From assembly GCF_033807715.1 (NCBI RefSeq), contig NC_084610.1:5704769-5768768 (forward strand): a DNA stretch of 64,000 bases, read 5' to 3'. Both the position numbers and the translations under genes were made by a program. Source of the stretch: Cololabis saira (taxonomy: Eukaryota; Chordata; Actinopteri; Beloniformes; Belonidae). The first letter of the stretch is position 1, and every line of letters starts with the position of its first letter. The notes below the pieces were generated by a model. The model searched no databases and was not told the DNA's origin. It saw only the letters and a program-made list of their open reading frames with translations. Of the stretch, positions 63,463-64,000 are shown piece by piece.

Positions 63463-64000
63463 TTAAAATGGGTTAATATATCATTGTAGATATCTGAAAT
63501 GTTCTTTTTGACTAGGAACAATTGAATTACAGATATCTGCAACAAATGTTAAAACGGCTTGCCATACAAGTTTGCTGGTCTACTCAGAAACAGTACTAAG
63601 TACATCTATAACGGGACTGGGGGGGATGGTGTAGGTTTAGGTTTATTAGACAAGAACATACACACCAACAAGACAGTGTACAAGCGGTGTCACAAGAACG
63701 TTTGTTTTCATTCATAGGCTTCATTTTCTTTCCATCAATACCTGGTGGGCCGGTCTAGGCTCAAAATGCCCGGGCCGATTTTTTGTCCCAGTCCAGCCCT
63801 GATGTAAGGGAGGTAATGCCAGTTACCATATAGCTAAACCATTTGCTATTCTCATTTGTTATAACCATTTGTCTTTTTCCTGCTTCAAAGACACTTCAGG
63901 AAACCTGCAATGACCTCACAGAGGGGTTGTCCAATTCCTTTTGATCACTTTTTCTTTGACAAAACCAGATATATTTTGAAATAATCACATTGATTTGAGT

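Larger units (their letters stand above)
62387..63801. mobile_element. hAT-type element (CAGGGGTGGACTGG), 1.4 kb, with transposase remnant
   Basis: The ends CAGGGGTGGACTGG and CCAGTCCAGCCCTG are imperfect inverted repeats. A perfect 8-bp duplication ATGTAAGG flanks it (62379-62386 and 63802-63809). Inside are a long inverted repeat around an A/T run (62430-62555), a GGGGCC-type tandem repeat (62700-62756), a decayed transposase N-terminus (62992-63217), a CGCG-rich stretch (63270-63305), and a 28-bp hairpin (63403-63462). It is an internally deleted, inactive copy. Confidence 0.9.

Overview
The window looks like ordinary nuclear DNA from a ray-finned (teleost) fish. The reasons are one recognisable vertebrate transcription-factor gene with very long introns, CA/GT microsatellites, several palindromic or hAT-type non-autonomous transposons with intact target-site duplications, and fragments of RTE-like, L2/CR1-like and Tc1/mariner-like elements. 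I see no bacterial, plasmid, CRISPR or tRNA/rRNA features. Calls rest on reading the sequence and on recall of protein families; no database search was possible.

The main gene is klf7 (Kruppel-like factor 7), on the minus strand and covering about 70% of the window. Coding exon 1 is at 44688-44789, exon 2 at 14131-14758 and exon 3 at 4225-4348. The splice phases agree, giving about 284 codons. The last exon (rest of zinc finger 3 and the C-terminus) was not found and probably lies beyond position 1. A GC-rich, CCAAT/GC-box-rich promoter-like region lies just upstream at about 44900-45240. The introns are about 29.9 kb, 9.8 kb and more than 4.2 kb. They hold repeats, a degenerate ~300 bp tandem array (41.9-43.1 kb), polypurine tracts, and a cluster of RFX X-box-like sites near 5.9-6.3 kb.

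The 20 kb upstream of klf7 has no exon of a conventional host gene that I can recognise. It holds an L2/CR1-like LINE fragment (47.67-47.93 kb), a hAT-type element (49.3-50.0 kb), a second copy of a hAT MITE (53.6-54.2 kb), and a 3.6 kb unit at 54437-58056. That unit has CACTGT...ACAGTG ends, dense ACAGTAA-type subterminal repeats, and a five-exon plus-strand gene whose phases all fit and which has no internal stop. I relate it to a multi-copy teleost family often annotated as uncharacterised or SAMD3-like. A near-perfect 35-bp hairpin sits in its 3' region. This is the most unusual object in the window.

The right end is a transposon cluster: a palindromic TA-flanked MITE, then two hAT elements whose duplicated target sites are only 7 bp apart. 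The second carries a frameshifted N-terminal fragment of a hAT transposase. In all, eight elements in the window have hAT-like ends and perfect 8-bp target-site duplications, which makes their boundaries well supported.
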